From positions 262,206,687 through 262,270,686 of the forward strand of contig NC_069658.1 of the NCBI RefSeq assembly GCF_027244095.1: DNA of 64,000 bases, read 5' to 3'. The notes under the pieces are model-generated. The model saw only the letters and a program-made list of their open reading frames with translations, was not told where the DNA came from and searched no databases. The position numbers were made by a program, and so were the translations under genes. The DNA comes from Hemicordylus capensis. Taxonomy: Eukaryota; Chordata; Lepidosauria; Squamata; Cordylidae. Each line of letters begins with the position of its first letter. Positions within the stretch are counted from its first letter, which is position 1. This document shows, piece by piece, positions 52,498-63,529 of this stretch.

Positions 52498-52802
52498 TGT
52501 AAAAAATAGATTATTTTCCATTAATACTTAAAGGGAAAGTGGGAGTTTAGTCTGTTTTAATGACAGAGTATATGGACTCGTCAACTTTTTCTTACATGAT
52601 ACTTAGATTGGTGTTTGCATTTCTGGTGACTACTAATTCAGGTTTACTGCCAACATTGGCTAGAATGAACCTTTCATTTAAACTTAATATTCTTCTGGCC
52701 TGCGTTGACAGCTTTCATTCCAGAACACAAATAACAAGAGAGGCTTAAAAGGTGCCTTTAGTGTCATTTGTGAAAACACTCTTAATCTATATTAAGTAAT
52801 TC

Positions 52803-53000
52803 ACTGTTTGTTTGTTTGTTTGTTTGTTTGTTTGTTTGTTTGCTTGTTTATTTAAAACATTTATACCATACTGCACTACTGCTCGAGGTGGCTCCCTACA
52901 TCAACAAAACAGATACAATGCAACGTAAAAGATTAATAAAGTTAAATAAATTAAAATACCAGGCTAAAACCACATTTAAAATTATAAATTTTAAAAGGTT
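52803..53000. repeat. (TTTG)n and LINE/SINE tail
   Basis: A (GTTT)n run at 52806-52845 leads into ATTTAAAACATTTATACC and GCTCGAGGTGGCTC, a diverged relative of the tail at 48545-48720. Confidence 0.6.
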
Positions 53001-53149
53001 TTAATTAACAAGTTATTACTAGAAAGCTAGAAATCGGGGTGGGGGTGGGGCTAAAAACAAAAACCTGTCAGATATAAGCAGCAGATAAAACATCTAAAAG
53101 CCTCTTTTAAAAGATGTGCTTTTAATTGTTTAAACACTGTGGCTGAAAG

Positions 53150-53585
53150 GCTAGCCGAGCGACAGCAAGCCTCCTGAAATGTCCCTCCCCTTAAACGAGG
53201 TTAGAGGAGCGAGTGCTCCACTAAGCCCATTTATTGGGTCATGTGTTGCTGTGGCTCTGTGCCGCAGCAACTCATGAGGAGACCCCCCTGACTGGGAGGC
53301 TACAACAAGCCTCCTGGCATTGGGGGGACTCCCCAGAATGCCCCACTCACTTGCATGGGGCATTCTGGGACTCCTGGGGACCAGGAAGCCCCCGAACCCC
53401 GCTGCCCCAACCAGCTCCGTGTCGGAGCTGGTAATCGTGTGGGCAGCCACTCCGGCCACCAAGGGCTGCTCGTGGGCGGGGAGAGCTCTCCCCACAAACC
53501 CCCTCACGGCTCTCCATGCTGCTTGTGTGAAGAGCCTCACCGTGTCAAACTGAGGGAAACACTCATTGTGAGAGGGTGTCACTTT
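53150..53585. repeat. GC-rich repeat H, copy 1
   Basis: It shares, in the same order as 54010-54540: GAGCGAGTGCTCC, GCTCTGTGCCGCAGCAACTC, GAGACCCCCCTGACTGGGAGG, CCAGCTCCGTGTCGGAGC and GGCTGCTCGTG. No coding signature. Confidence 0.6.
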
Positions 53586-53799
53586 CTGTATAATTATCCT
53601 GTTTTAGTTCCAAAACACCTAAAATTGGTAGGAACCGAGCCATGTCTTTTAAAAAGACAATTCTGCATCCCTGTAAATGCACCTTAGGAAGTGAATTTAC
53701 AGCTGGATTCTCTGCGTGTCTAATCAGAAGTCTCACTTCATCCAACTAAAGTTACTTCCAGGTAAGTGTGCATTGGATTGCTGCTGTGTGAAAAGAACT

Positions 53800-53990
53800 T
53801 CTTAACATCAAATCCCTCTTAGCCATGAAACTTACTGAGTGACCTAGCACCAGTTGCTGTATCTCAGCCCAAACTACCTCACAGGGCTGTTGTGAAGATA
53901 AATAGTGGGAGGGGACACCAACCATCCTGAGCTCTTTGGAGGAAAGGTGGGATAAAAATGAAACAAGAGAAAATAAATAAATCTAATCTA
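53800..53990 (+). mobile_element. SINE-1, degraded
   Basis: CTTAGCCATGAAACTTACTG, CTCACAGGGCTGTTGTG, GGAGGAAAGGTGGGATAAAAATG. Confidence 0.75.
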
Positions 53991-54009
53991 ACATTCTGTT
54001 TCTGACAGC

Positions 54010-54540
54010 AAACTGCTAGATGGTGGGGCTATTCTCACGATTAGCAAAAATCTCCTAGCCCGATTTTTGCTGATTGTGAGAACCACCGGGCTCGGCTGCA
54101 AGCCCGGTGGTTCTCGAGCAGGTAACCCGCTCCTGTAGCCCTCCCCGTAGCCCGGGTTTGCGGAGCGAGCACTCCGCAAACCCAGGCTATCTGCTTGTGA
54201 GTAGCTGCGGTGCGGCTCCATGCCACGGCTACTCGCGAGTAGACCCCCGGAGGGGAGGCGAAAAGCCGCCTCCCGGCTCCGGGGTTCTCCTCAGTATGCC
54301 CTGTGCGCTCCTGAGGGAGGAGGGGGGTCTCCTCAGTATGCCGCGCGGCCCCTGAGTTCCCCAGCCCCCGCCAGCTCTGTCACGGAGCCAGCAATCATGT
54401 GGACGGCCGATCCGACTGCCCAGGGCTCCCTGCCTGCTCGTGTGCGGGGAAAGTGGGCTTAGCCCGCTCTCCCCGCGCACTGGAAGAAACCGGGTCTCAC
54501 TGATCATGAGACCTGGTCCGGTGTTTACAAGCAAGGCACG
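54010..54540. repeat. GC-rich repeat H, copy 2
   Basis: It begins GGTGGGGCTATTCTCACGA, with an inner pair AAAAATCTCCTAGC/CCCGATTTTTGC, and carries GAGCGAGCACTCCGC, GGCTCCATGCCACGGCTACT and CCAGCTCTGTCACGGAGC. It ends near TGATCATGAGACCTGG. CpG content is high, but it is a repeat rather than a promoter. Confidence 0.6.
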
Positions 54541-55565
54541 AAGGTGAAAGCCTGTCTTTGTTATTTGTTCCTAGCATCTGGTATACTACAGCTGTACATG
54601 GAGGTTCTATTTAGCTGTCACGGTCATTGGACCTGCCCTCCATGAATGTGTCTAATCCTTTAAAAATTCAGTTAGATAAACTGCCCAGACACAGGAGTTT
54701 GGGCTGGTTTAGAAATTTGAGAAATAAATAAATAAATAACACATGATAGCATGAAGATGTATGTGCTGAAATGGAGCAGTCCACATTTTCGCTGCTCCTT
54801 AACATTCCTGCATAAAGTGATGGTAAAAGTTGTTAAAAGGTAACTAGCTCATATTTGGTGAATTTGAATATTTACTCCATGGGATCATGAGACAGGCATG
54901 GGAGGGCCATAGGTCAGTGCTATAGCACATGGGTTGCATCTGTAAGGTCTTAAGTTCAATCTCTGGCGTGGTTTATGCATCTGAAAACAAGCAGGCTTGT
55001 ATCTTCTGTTCTTGTGTATTCTTCTGTTCTTTTCTCCATTTTCAGTTCTGCTTAGGGGGCCTAGTCCAAACCCAGAGAAGGGGTGGGTGCAGGGGAGATC
55101 CTGTTTTTGTATGAGATGGATAGAATGGAAAATTTCACCTGGTCCAGCTTTTCCTATTGCAGCACTGTAGTGACAGGAGAAACAGTACCTAGGTGAATTT
55201 TCTTTCTACTCTATTGGATTTTGTAAAAGGTAAAGGAGCCATATGAAGGTACAAATCTGAGAGCTCTAAAAATGTGCAGTGCTGTTTATAAGGAGATAAT
55301 ATACAAATTACATATGTTTCTAATCAACTCAAATGAACTAACTCTTAGTTATATAATCAGCTCCCAAGATCTAACTGCTTAGTCATTTAAAAAACTGAAG
55401 ACTCTAGCTGCACATTTATAGGCAGAGTTTTAAAAGGATGTCTCATAAACTTACTAAACAGTATAATATATCTGATAGAATAAACTTCCTCCCCTGCCAG
55501 AATTATTTTTAATAAGAAATTATTTAAAGCTAATAGGATTCTATACTTCCATAGTGAAAGAAGTA

Positions 55566-55647
55566 ATTCTAGATTCATTTGAATCAAGGAAGTAATCAGT
55601 AATAAAATAATTGCCAAGTACTTTCTTGATTCAAATGAATCTAGAAT
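55566..55647. repeat. 29-bp inverted repeat, 24-base loop
   Basis: The left arm from ATTCTAGATTCATTTG and the right arm ending CAAATGAATCTAGAAT match at 28 of 29 positions. Confidence 0.95.
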
Positions 55648-55654
55648 TTTAAAT

Positions 55655-55832
55655 GTGAAGTTTCCTTATATTGAGTCAGACTATTGACCCATCTAGGTCA
55701 GTATTGTCTACAATAGCAATTCTCTAGGGTTTTATTCCAGCCCTATCTGGAAATGGTAGGGATTGAACCAGGCACCCTCTACATGCAAAGAAAGCATGTG
55801 TTTAGCCACTGAGCTACAGTCTATGCCTGCAT
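55655..55832 (-). mobile_element. SINE-2 short form, degraded
   Basis: AAGTTTCCTTATATTGAGTC...GGATTGAACCAGGCACC...GCCACTGAGCTACAGTC. Confidence 0.75.
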
Positions 55833-55868
55833 GCTGTCTTCTTGTGACTGCCTCCCAAGTGCATATAG

Positions 55869-56375
55869 CAGGGTGGATAAAAATCAATTATTTTTTAAAA
55901 AGATTTTTTAAAAATCAGATTTTTAATTTAAATCAATTTTTTATTTAAATTGGATTGTTTTATTTGAATGAGATATTTTTAATAAAATGATTTTTGAGGA
56001 AAAAATCTATCTAAAGATAGTTTTCTATTTAAAACTATAATGTCCAAAGGTTATTCATCATGAAATAAAGATTAGTTTTTAATTATGTAGCATGAGGCTG
56101 TATATATGCAATGTTTAAATTTTTTGGTAAATGAATTCCATTAATCCATTCACAATGTCATGCTCTTCCTGAGGTTTCTGTAAAATTATTTTGGGCAATT
56201 TTTCTGTCTAGAAGAGGACCAAAAATGAAACCTTCATCTGGTTGTAAATATTAAGATTATATCAGCAAGAATGAGTCTTTATATTTTTTTAAAAAACATG
56301 ATTTAAATCTAGTCTTACTGACAAGTGATTTAAATTGTGATTTAAATCGATTTGATTTATATCAAATCCACCGTG
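55869..56375. mobile_element. AT-rich hAT-type element
   Basis: Ends CAGGGTGGATAAAAATCAA and GATTTATATCAAATCCACCGTG are inverted; the interior is dense in ATTTAAAT motifs. Flanks GCATATAG and GCATAAAG match at 7 of 8. No transposase remains. Confidence 0.8.
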
Positions 56376-56416
56376 GCATAAAGAGCAGAAAAAGGATCAG
56401 ACCAAGGGTGTGGGTG

Positions 56417-56602
56417 GCCTGGTATAGGAAGCTGCCTTATACTGAGTCAGACCCTTGGTCCATCTAGCTCAGACGGCATCTCTTTCCCAGCCCTAGGAAA
56501 AGCAGAGTATTTCCCAGCCCTACCCCGAGATGCTGCCAGGGATTGAACCTGGGGCTATCTGCATGCAAAGCAGATGCTCTACCACTGAGCTATGGTCCCA
56601 TC
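56417..56602 (-). mobile_element. SINE-2 short form
   Basis: AGGAAGCTGCCTTATACTGA...GGGATTGAACCTGGGGC...CTCTACCACTGAGCTATGG, with a small tandem duplication of the middle (TTTCCCAGCCCTA twice). Confidence 0.88.
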
Positions 56603-56604
56603 CC

Positions 56605-57205
56605 CAGCATATTGTTCCTCACAGTGGTCAACCAGATCCCTCTAGCAAGGCCTTTTGTGAGCCTTTTTTCTGATTTTCCTTTGGACTGTGTGTCTCCTCC
56701 CTATGGCCAGTCTTCTCTTCTGCCCTCACCTCCCACCCCCACTTTTTTGACCAGAGGTTTTTGTTGTTGTTTGTTTTTCAAATTACAGATGGTCAAGGCC
56801 CCATGACAACCTTCCTAGGTTGAAGGTCAATGGTAGGAAAGGCTCAGAGAACCTTTTGGCATCTGTGAATGAAAGTAAGGAAGCTGTGACTCTTCCCAGC
56901 ACTAGCTGTCATTGTCAGGGATCCAACCCTGAGAGCATGGCCAGGTTTGCTAAGCACAAAGCATGGTTTGAGAGGAGGTAGGTAGGTATGCAGGGTGATT
57001 CCTTGTTCCTGTCGCTGAGCTGGGGGTGGGTGGAGAAGTGCGATGCAAAGATTGGGGATTCCAGATCACAATTGTGGGATTTGGGGTACAAAGATGCAAA
57101 AATAAGCCTGACATACAGCACGATCCTACACATGTCTATTTGGAAGTACGCCCCATTGAGCACAATAGTGCTTACTCTCAAGTCAGAGCAGAGCAGAACA
57201 GAAAT
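56605..57205. other. No gene recognised
   Basis: Nothing is supported apart from the repeats on either side. Confidence 0.4.
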
Positions 57206-57550
57206 CAGGCGCGTAGCAAGGTTGGAGTGAGCCCACAGACAAAATTTTAAAATAGGCTCCCCCATATAACCTATATGCCACAATAGAACATCATCCTAAA
57301 TTATTTTTTTAAAGGTTTTGTAAATTGTGGACGATGCAAGTCATTTAATGGTATTAGAGAAAGACATGCTGTTCTGGTAGCTCCAGGTCTTAACACTCAC
57401 ATCAGTTCTGGAGGAGAAATACAACTGAAGGAAGCCCGGGTGGGTGTGCAGCTGGGGGAATCAGTCATGTGACTTGCCTCTGGGGGGCCCCCCAAGGCAG
57501 TGGCCCCCCAGACAACAGTCTCCCCTTGCCCTATTATAGTTACGCCCCTG
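57206..57550. mobile_element. hAT-C element
   Basis: Ends CAGGCGCGTAGCAAGGTTGG and TATAGTTACGCCCCTG are inverted. Flanks ACAGAAAT and ATAGAAAT match at 7 of 8. A second member lies at 33328-33471. Confidence 0.82.
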
Positions 57551-57718
57551 ATAGAAATGTAAAATAAATAAATAAAAATAAAGGACTGCCATTAAGCATG
57601 CATTTTAGCCAATGTGGAGTTTACATTCATATTATAGGCTGACTGAAGTACAAGTCAGTTTCATCATATGTGATTGGTTGATAAGCTGAGCAACCAAAAA
57701 AATCCCAAAAAACTCATG

Positions 57719-57806
57719 TCCTTCGAGCCGGAATCGAACCAGCGACCTAAGGATGACTTTTATAGAACTCTACAGTCCTCCGCTCTACCAGCTGAGCTAT
57801 CGAAGG
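57719..57806 (-). tRNA. tRNA-Tyr (GTA), intron-containing
   Basis: The minus strand reads CCTTCGATAGCTCAGCTGG (A box), the anticodon stem with GTA (plus-strand 57771-57773), a 15-base intron at 57755-57769 directly after position 37, the anticodon-stem 3' half, and GGTTCGATTCC (B box), closing with CTCGAAGG plus an A discriminator (57719). The acceptor stem pairs fully and the exons total 73 bases. The intron position is the standard one for vertebrate tRNA-Tyr. A minus-strand T-run (plus-strand AAAAAA at about 57707-57713) can end Pol III transcription. All features of a working gene are present. Confidence 0.95.
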
Positions 57807-57809
57807 TAC

Positions 57810-59160
57810 ATGCCTAAGGTGTTGTGGTGCTCTTTTTAACGTTGGGTGTAGCACCAACTGGGTGTGGAACTGGATTTTTTATTAGAGTTTTTATCTTGGA
57901 AATCTTCCCCACCCTACTGTCTTGGCCAACTAATCTAAAGGCTAAACTGGGATTTCCAAAGCGTTTCCTATTAAGACGTAGATAGTAATCTGGTAGATGT
58001 TGTATGGATGGACTTTTAAAGAGCTTTTGACCAAGGCCCTCATCAAAGAATCCAGAGAAAAATGAAAGACTCCAGAGGAAATTTAGCATCATTTGGATAA
58101 GAAGACAGGTTCTTTAATGGATTAATAACAGGTTAGAAATAAGCAACAAAGGATATTAATAAATAAACAGTTTTCACAGTGAAGGGAAGTATATAGTAGC
58201 ACCTCCCTAGGACCTGTGCTGGGACCAGTGCTATTTAATTTATTCATAAATGAACTGAGGTCAAGGGTGAACAGTGCAGTAGTCAAGTTTGTAGATGACA
58301 CCAGCCTATTGGAATGGTGAAAACACAAGCAGACTACAAAGAGCTCCAAAAGGATCTCTCCATACTGGGTGAATGGGCAACAAAATGGCAAATGAAAGGT
58401 AATGTAAATGCATTGTAAAATGATGCACATTGGGGCAAATGATCCTAATTTTACATATACATTAATGGGAACAAGAAAAAAATACTGAGGTCAACACAGA
58501 AAATTCATTGAAAATATCATAATGCATTGTATACATTTCTAACTTACCAGATTCAGAATACTGCATTGAGTTATGATCATCCCAACTCAGAATGGGATGT
58601 TTAAATCATGTTTTCTTATCATCCGCCCCCCCTCCCCGCCCCATGGAATTTTAACAGCAAAATGAACAAAAAAATAAATTAAGAATAGGGTGCCTGATTA
58701 TATGGTGTTTAAGATTAATCTTGAAGAGCCCGATTTTTTAATTAAACTGAATGTATTCAGTAATTAAACAGAAGATGAATTAATTAACACAATACCATAG
58801 GCCATCAACTGGAATTGAAATATGAAATCCAGATCAACATGATGTGTCAGTTCAAGAATGACTTAGGGACTTTCTGTAATATTCAATGTGTGCTGCTGTG
58901 ATTGCTCCATAACCCTCTTGAAAGATGATTCTCTACAGTGGTCATCTGTTCTTGTCACTGCAGCTGTGCTCCTTGTGTGCTTAGCCACAGATCAGGCCCA
59001 TGTCTCCTTCTTGAGGGACCCAGTTCTACTGTAGGTAAACTCATAGGACTGGTACTGTAGTCATAATAAGAGGGGGATATTTTCTAAAGCAACTTGAGGT
59101 CCCAGGGCCAAATTCAGCCCACCAAGGTTTCCCAGCATAAGCCCTGATCCCCAGGAGACA
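57810..59160. other. No gene recognised; AT-rich, probable decayed LINE
   Basis: AT-rich DNA. The minus strand of 57814-58092 and the 58200-58430 segment look like decayed LINE-type sequence (for example AGATGACACCAGCCTATTGG), but I could not identify a family. Confidence 0.35.
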
Positions 59161-59165
59161 CAAGC

Positions 59166-59381
59166 CCTGTACACGCATTATGTTCAACGTGCATACAATC
59201 TGTGTAAAGTGCATGCACATATTGATTGGTATTCACATACAGTTATTCACACATTATGTTCAACACACATACAGCAATACATTTCCTACCTATATCCAGG
59301 GGGCTTGTACTCATGTCCACTTTTTAAAAGAAAGCATGGATAGTCTTTCATAGAAAAGCATATCCTTGTGTGCAGATGCTT

Positions 59382-59416
<35 letters not shown>

Positions 59417-59432
59417 ATATCTGAATAGGGTT
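59166..59432. mobile_element. MITE related to 40319-40568
   Basis: CCTGTACACGCATTATGTTC at the left, CATAATATCTGAATAGGGTT at the right, and the repeated ACACATTATGTTCAACACA interior. A (CA)n run at 59383-59414 has expanded inside it. Confidence 0.7.
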
Positions 59433-59654
59433 GCTGACACACAGATACATGTGCACACAAAAATTATGCCCATTCTCCCAAGATGAGTCTCAGGCAAAAG
59501 CCTCTTTGTCCCTCATCTGCAGCATGAACAGTAAGAGAGGGTTTGGAGGAGCTCTTTTGATAGGCACCTCAGCTGTTCATTCACATGTAGAGCTATGGCC
59601 TAAAGGAGGGCCTTTGCCAAAGCCTCTGTTTCGTGCTGGGGAAAGAGGCCCCCC

Positions 59655-59710
59655 CAACTGGAGGCCCCCCTCCCCCTGCACGTTAAGCATCATCCCCCTA
59701 CACACAGCAT
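59655..59710 (+). repeat. Repeat G, left part
   Basis: GGAGGCCCCCCTCCCCCTGC and GTTAAGCATCATCC match 48210-48255; the match stops where the L2 begins. Confidence 0.55.
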
Positions 59711-59715
59711 GACAA

Positions 59716-61985
59716 ACACGGTATTGTTTGTCAGAACTAGTTTCAGGACCAACTTATGTTGCCGGCCACACCCTCGATTTGGTCTTTTGTTCAGATGGGG
59801 GGGGGTTCCATGGGTGGGGTATCCTGTGGTTTCTCCATTGTCATGGACGGACCACTACCTGGTTAAGGTTTGTTTCACAGCCACAACCCAGCCCTGCAGG
59901 GATGGAGGACCTTTTAAGATGGTCCGCCCAAGATGGCTGCTGGACCCAGTAAAAGCCTTGGAGGGTTTAATGTTGGTCCTGCCAGTGATTCTGTCAAAGT
60001 CCTGGTGGGAAACTGGAATAGGGAACTCACCAGGGCAGTAGACACGATCACTCCTAAGTGTCTCTTCTGACCTGCTTTAAAAGTGGCCCCTTGGTATACA
60101 GAGGAGTTGCGGGGTCTCTGAAGCAGCAAGGTAGGCGTCTGGAGCACAAGTGGAGAAGAACTCGGCTTGAATGTGACAGGACACAGCATGGAGCCCATTG
60201 AAGGTTTATTCGGAAGTGGTGTGTGTGTGGCAAAAAAACAGTTCTGGTTGGCGTGCATTGCGTCTGCAGGTTCACATTGAGCAGAGCTGCCCCAGGTTGT
60301 GAAGAGTTTGATTCAGGCTCCTTCAATTTCAAACTGGTCCCCGGAGACTTTGTTCTGCTGCGATGCTTTTAATGGGTTCTTTGCGGACAGAATCTCTTGT
60401 ATTCGGGCCGACTTTGACTCCACTGTTTTTCCAGAATCTATTAAGGTGGTGTCCAGCAATCCCTCTTGCAGTATTAGATTGGATCAGTTTCAATCTGTGA
60501 TGCCCGAGGACGTGGACAAGCTGCTTGGGATGGTGCGGCCTACCACTTGTTCTCTGGATCCTTGCCCAACTTGGCTGCTTCTATCTAGCAGGGAGATTGC
60601 TGGAGGTGGCCTAGTTAATATAATAAATGCATTGCTGAGGGAGGGTAGGGTGCCTCCTTGTTTGAAGGAGGCAATGATTAGACCACTCCTTAAGAAGCCT
60701 TCCCTAGATCCCTCAGTAATGGATAGTTATAGGCTGGTCTCCAATCTCCCATGGTTGGGCAAGGTGATTGAGAGAGTGGTGGCTAACCAGCTCCAGGAAG
60801 TTTTGGAGGAAACCGATTATCTAGACCCATTTCAAAATGGCTTTAGAGCGGGCTATGGGGTTGAGTCTGCCTTGGTCGGCCTGATGGATGACCTTTACCA
60901 GGGAATCAACAGAGGGAGTGTGTCTCTGTTGGTTCTTTTGGATCTCTCAGCGGCATTCAATAACATCAACTATGGTATCCTTCTGGATTGTCTGGGTGAG
61001 TTGGGGATAGGAGGCACTGCTTTGCAGTGGTTCCACTTCTATCTCTCAGGAAAATTCCAGATGGTGGAGCTTGGTGACGGTTGCTCTTCAAAATGGGAGC
61101 TATTATATGGAGTCCCTCAAGGCTCCATTCTGTCACCAATGCTTTTTCATACGTACATGAAACAGCTGGGTAAGGTCATCAGGAGATTTGGTGCTGGGTG
61201 TTATCAGTATGCCAATGACACCCAAATCTATTTATCCTTATCATCATCAGGAAATGGCATTAACTCCCTAAATGCCTGCCTACAGGCAGTAATGGGCTGA
61301 ATGAGGGATAACAAATTGAAGCTGAATCCAAGCAAGACAGAGGTGCTCTGAGGAATGGAATTTGAGGGATGAGTTAGATCTTCCTGTGGTGGATGAGGTT
61401 GCACTCCCCCAGAAGGAATAGTTATGCAGCTTGGGAGTGCTCCTGGATTGAGCCCTCACCCTGGTATCTCAGGTGGAGGCTATGGCCAGGAGTGCTTTCC
61501 ATCAACTTTGGCTGATTTGACAGCTGTGTCCATTCTTAGAAGAGAACAATCTCAAAACAGTGGTACAACTGCTGGTAACCTCCAGACTTGACTATTGCAA
61601 TGTGCTCTACGTGGGTTGCCTTTGTATGTAGTTCAGAAATTTCAGTCAGTTCAAAATGCGGCACCCAGACTGGTCTTTGGGGCCACTCGGAGAGACCATA
61701 TTATGCCTATTTTAAAACAGTTGCACTGACTACCGATAGGGCAAAATACAAAGTGCTGGTTATTACCTTTAAAGCCCTGAACGGCTTGGGTCTGGGCTAC
61801 CTTAGAGAGCACCTTCTTCTGTATGATTCTCATTGCACGTTGAGGTCATCTGGAGAGGTCCATCTCCAGTTACCACTGGTATGTCTGGTAGCGCCTTGGA
61901 ACCAGGCCTTCTCTGTAGCTGTCCCTGGCCTGTGGAAAGCATTCCCAGCAGATATCCGCAGTTTAGGCTCGCTGTACAGGCCAGT
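59716..61985 (+). mobile_element. L2 LINE, 5'-truncated, dead
   Basis: The 5' end starts within the endonuclease C-terminus (GHTLDLVFCSDGG, SPLSWTDHYLVKV in another frame). The reverse transcriptase is open from 60299 to 61300 (333 codons) with DPFQNGFRAGYGVESA, LDLSAAFNNINYGILL (motif A), GVPQGSILSPMLFH (motif B) and YQYANDTQIYLSL where motif C should be YxDD, so a catalytic Asp is replaced by Asn. A TGA and frame changes follow, then the C-terminal region KYKVLVITFKALNGLGLGYL. The copy stops at about 61985 without the usual L2 3' UTR and sits inside Repeat G. Confidence 0.85.
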
Positions 61986-61989
61986 GGCT

Positions 61990-62095
61990 ACCACATCACC
62001 CAGGACAGACTAAAGAGGATTTGGGGGCCCCCAGGGGGTGTGGAGGCCCTGGACCGTGGCCCCAAAGTCCAGGGGTTAGAGCACCATTGTTGAGG
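61990..62095 (+). repeat. Repeat G, right part
   Basis: CACCCAGGACAGACTAAAG, AGAGGATTTGGGGGCCCCC, GGAGGCCCTGGACC and AAGTCCAGGGGTTAGAGC match 48270-48365. Confidence 0.65.
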
Positions 62096-62329
62096 AGTGA
62101 AGGGGAGGGGCAGCATTCCCTACCCTGTCCTCATAACCCTCCTGAAACTCACACTGCTGACCAGAGCTGTTTCCTCTTCAGCATCCCCTCCCCACTGCCT
62201 TATGTTTTTACATTGTCATCTGATTTGGGCCTAGGCTCTAGTAGTGGTGGTGACATATGAATGGTTATAGAATTCATATATAATTTATATTATATTCCTA
62301 TATAATATTATACTTTAATACTGTTATTT

Positions 62330-62425
62330 GTTAAGAATCACTGTTTATATACTGCCCTTCAATCAAACATTCTCAAAGCAGTTTGCCTAAAAAAAAGAAT
62401 AAGATGTGGTTCCCTGACCCTGTAC
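62330..62425 (-). mobile_element. L2-like tail
   Basis: ACTGTTTATATACTGCCCTTC and CTCAAAGCAGTTTGCC, a reversed L2-type 3' end. Confidence 0.5.
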
Positions 62426-62429
62426 GGTA

Positions 62430-63445
62430 TTAAGCCAGCCCTTATCATAAATAATACATTACAGGTTCAGAGAACCACACCTTAACTGAGCTCTTTTAAT
62501 GGGGCGTTGTGCATGTTTAGCTTTTGTGCAGGAGAACTGCGAGCCTTATCAGAAATGCATAATCTGCTGAAGGCCTGGAAATCCATTTCCATATTTTATT
62601 CAAATATAATTAATATTTGTAGAAGGTGAATATGGCAGGCACCTGTGGATGAACATACTGTTCTTGTTTTCATAAATCCATATTATAAAAGTGGAAACAT
62701 GGAAAAGTAGCATCAAAGTGGCTCTGACATGTACCCCTTCTTTTTGAGGTGGAGGGGACCGCTTTTGCCTTTCCTTCCAGTTTGGTGAGATGGCGTAGTT
62801 TTAGTGAGCTGGTTGTCACCATAAGATGATACTGTAAGACATGCATATATTAGAGGTGCCATCTTCGCCTTAGTTGGATATGCAACCATCCCAAATCCTA
62901 CAGGAGCACGTGTCTCCATTTTCCCCAGCCTCTTGTGGGATCAGGGCCATACCAACCCCACCAGGAGATGATTTTGTTGTTCATGATATTCTGTCCTCCC
63001 CACTTGCCCCTGGCAGCAAGCTCCCCTGAACACCTAGTCTTCTGCCAGCTTTGGGCTATTCAGGGAAAGAACAATTTGCACTGCCCTGGTTGCTGGATTG
63101 TAGCCCCTCAAGGCATAATCCCATTCACAGGGCACCCCAGAGAGACGCACACTAGGAATGTTCTTTGTTTCCCCATATGTCGTCAGTATTTATGAGGCCA
63201 CAGAATCATCAGACAATAATCTCTTGGTGGACATTATTCCATCCAACACGTGTACGTGTACCCACTCCCAATAAAAGGTAAAAAATAAAATAAAATATTC
63301 CCTCTTCCATGCTGGATTTTCAAAAGAGTGTATAGAAGTTTTAATTAAAACTCGAGTGCCATGCCCTATGGGCTAGTAGTTACTGTCTTTTAAAAAAGGG
63401 AAACCACATCCAAAGTGAAAAAAGCAACACAAAGTATTGGGCTTG
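62430..63445. other. No gene recognised
   Basis: Nothing coding or clearly repetitive is supported. Confidence 0.4.
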
Positions 63446-63447
63446 TT

Positions 63448-63528
63448 CCTTCAATAGCTCAGCTGGTAAAGCGGAGGACTCTAGAGTACTATAAAAGTAG
63501 GTCACTTGTTTGATTCTGGCTTGAAGGA
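63448..63528 (+). pseudogene. tRNA-Tyr pseudogene, intron retained, anticodon CTA
   Basis: CCTTCAATAGCTCAGCTGG to TTGAAGGA aligns along the whole tRNA-Tyr gene at 57719-57806, including the intron (TATAAAAGT). Seven bases of the anticodon-stem 3' half and intron border are missing, so it cannot fold or splice properly. The anticodon position reads CTA rather than GTA. The B box is altered (TTTGATTCTGG). A TTTTT terminator follows at about 63536. Confidence 0.9.
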
Positions 63529-63529
63529 C

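Noticed and set aside
60299-61300. The 333-codon open frame as a host gene
   Set aside because: It is the reverse-transcriptase part of an L2 LINE with a changed catalytic motif, not a host gene.
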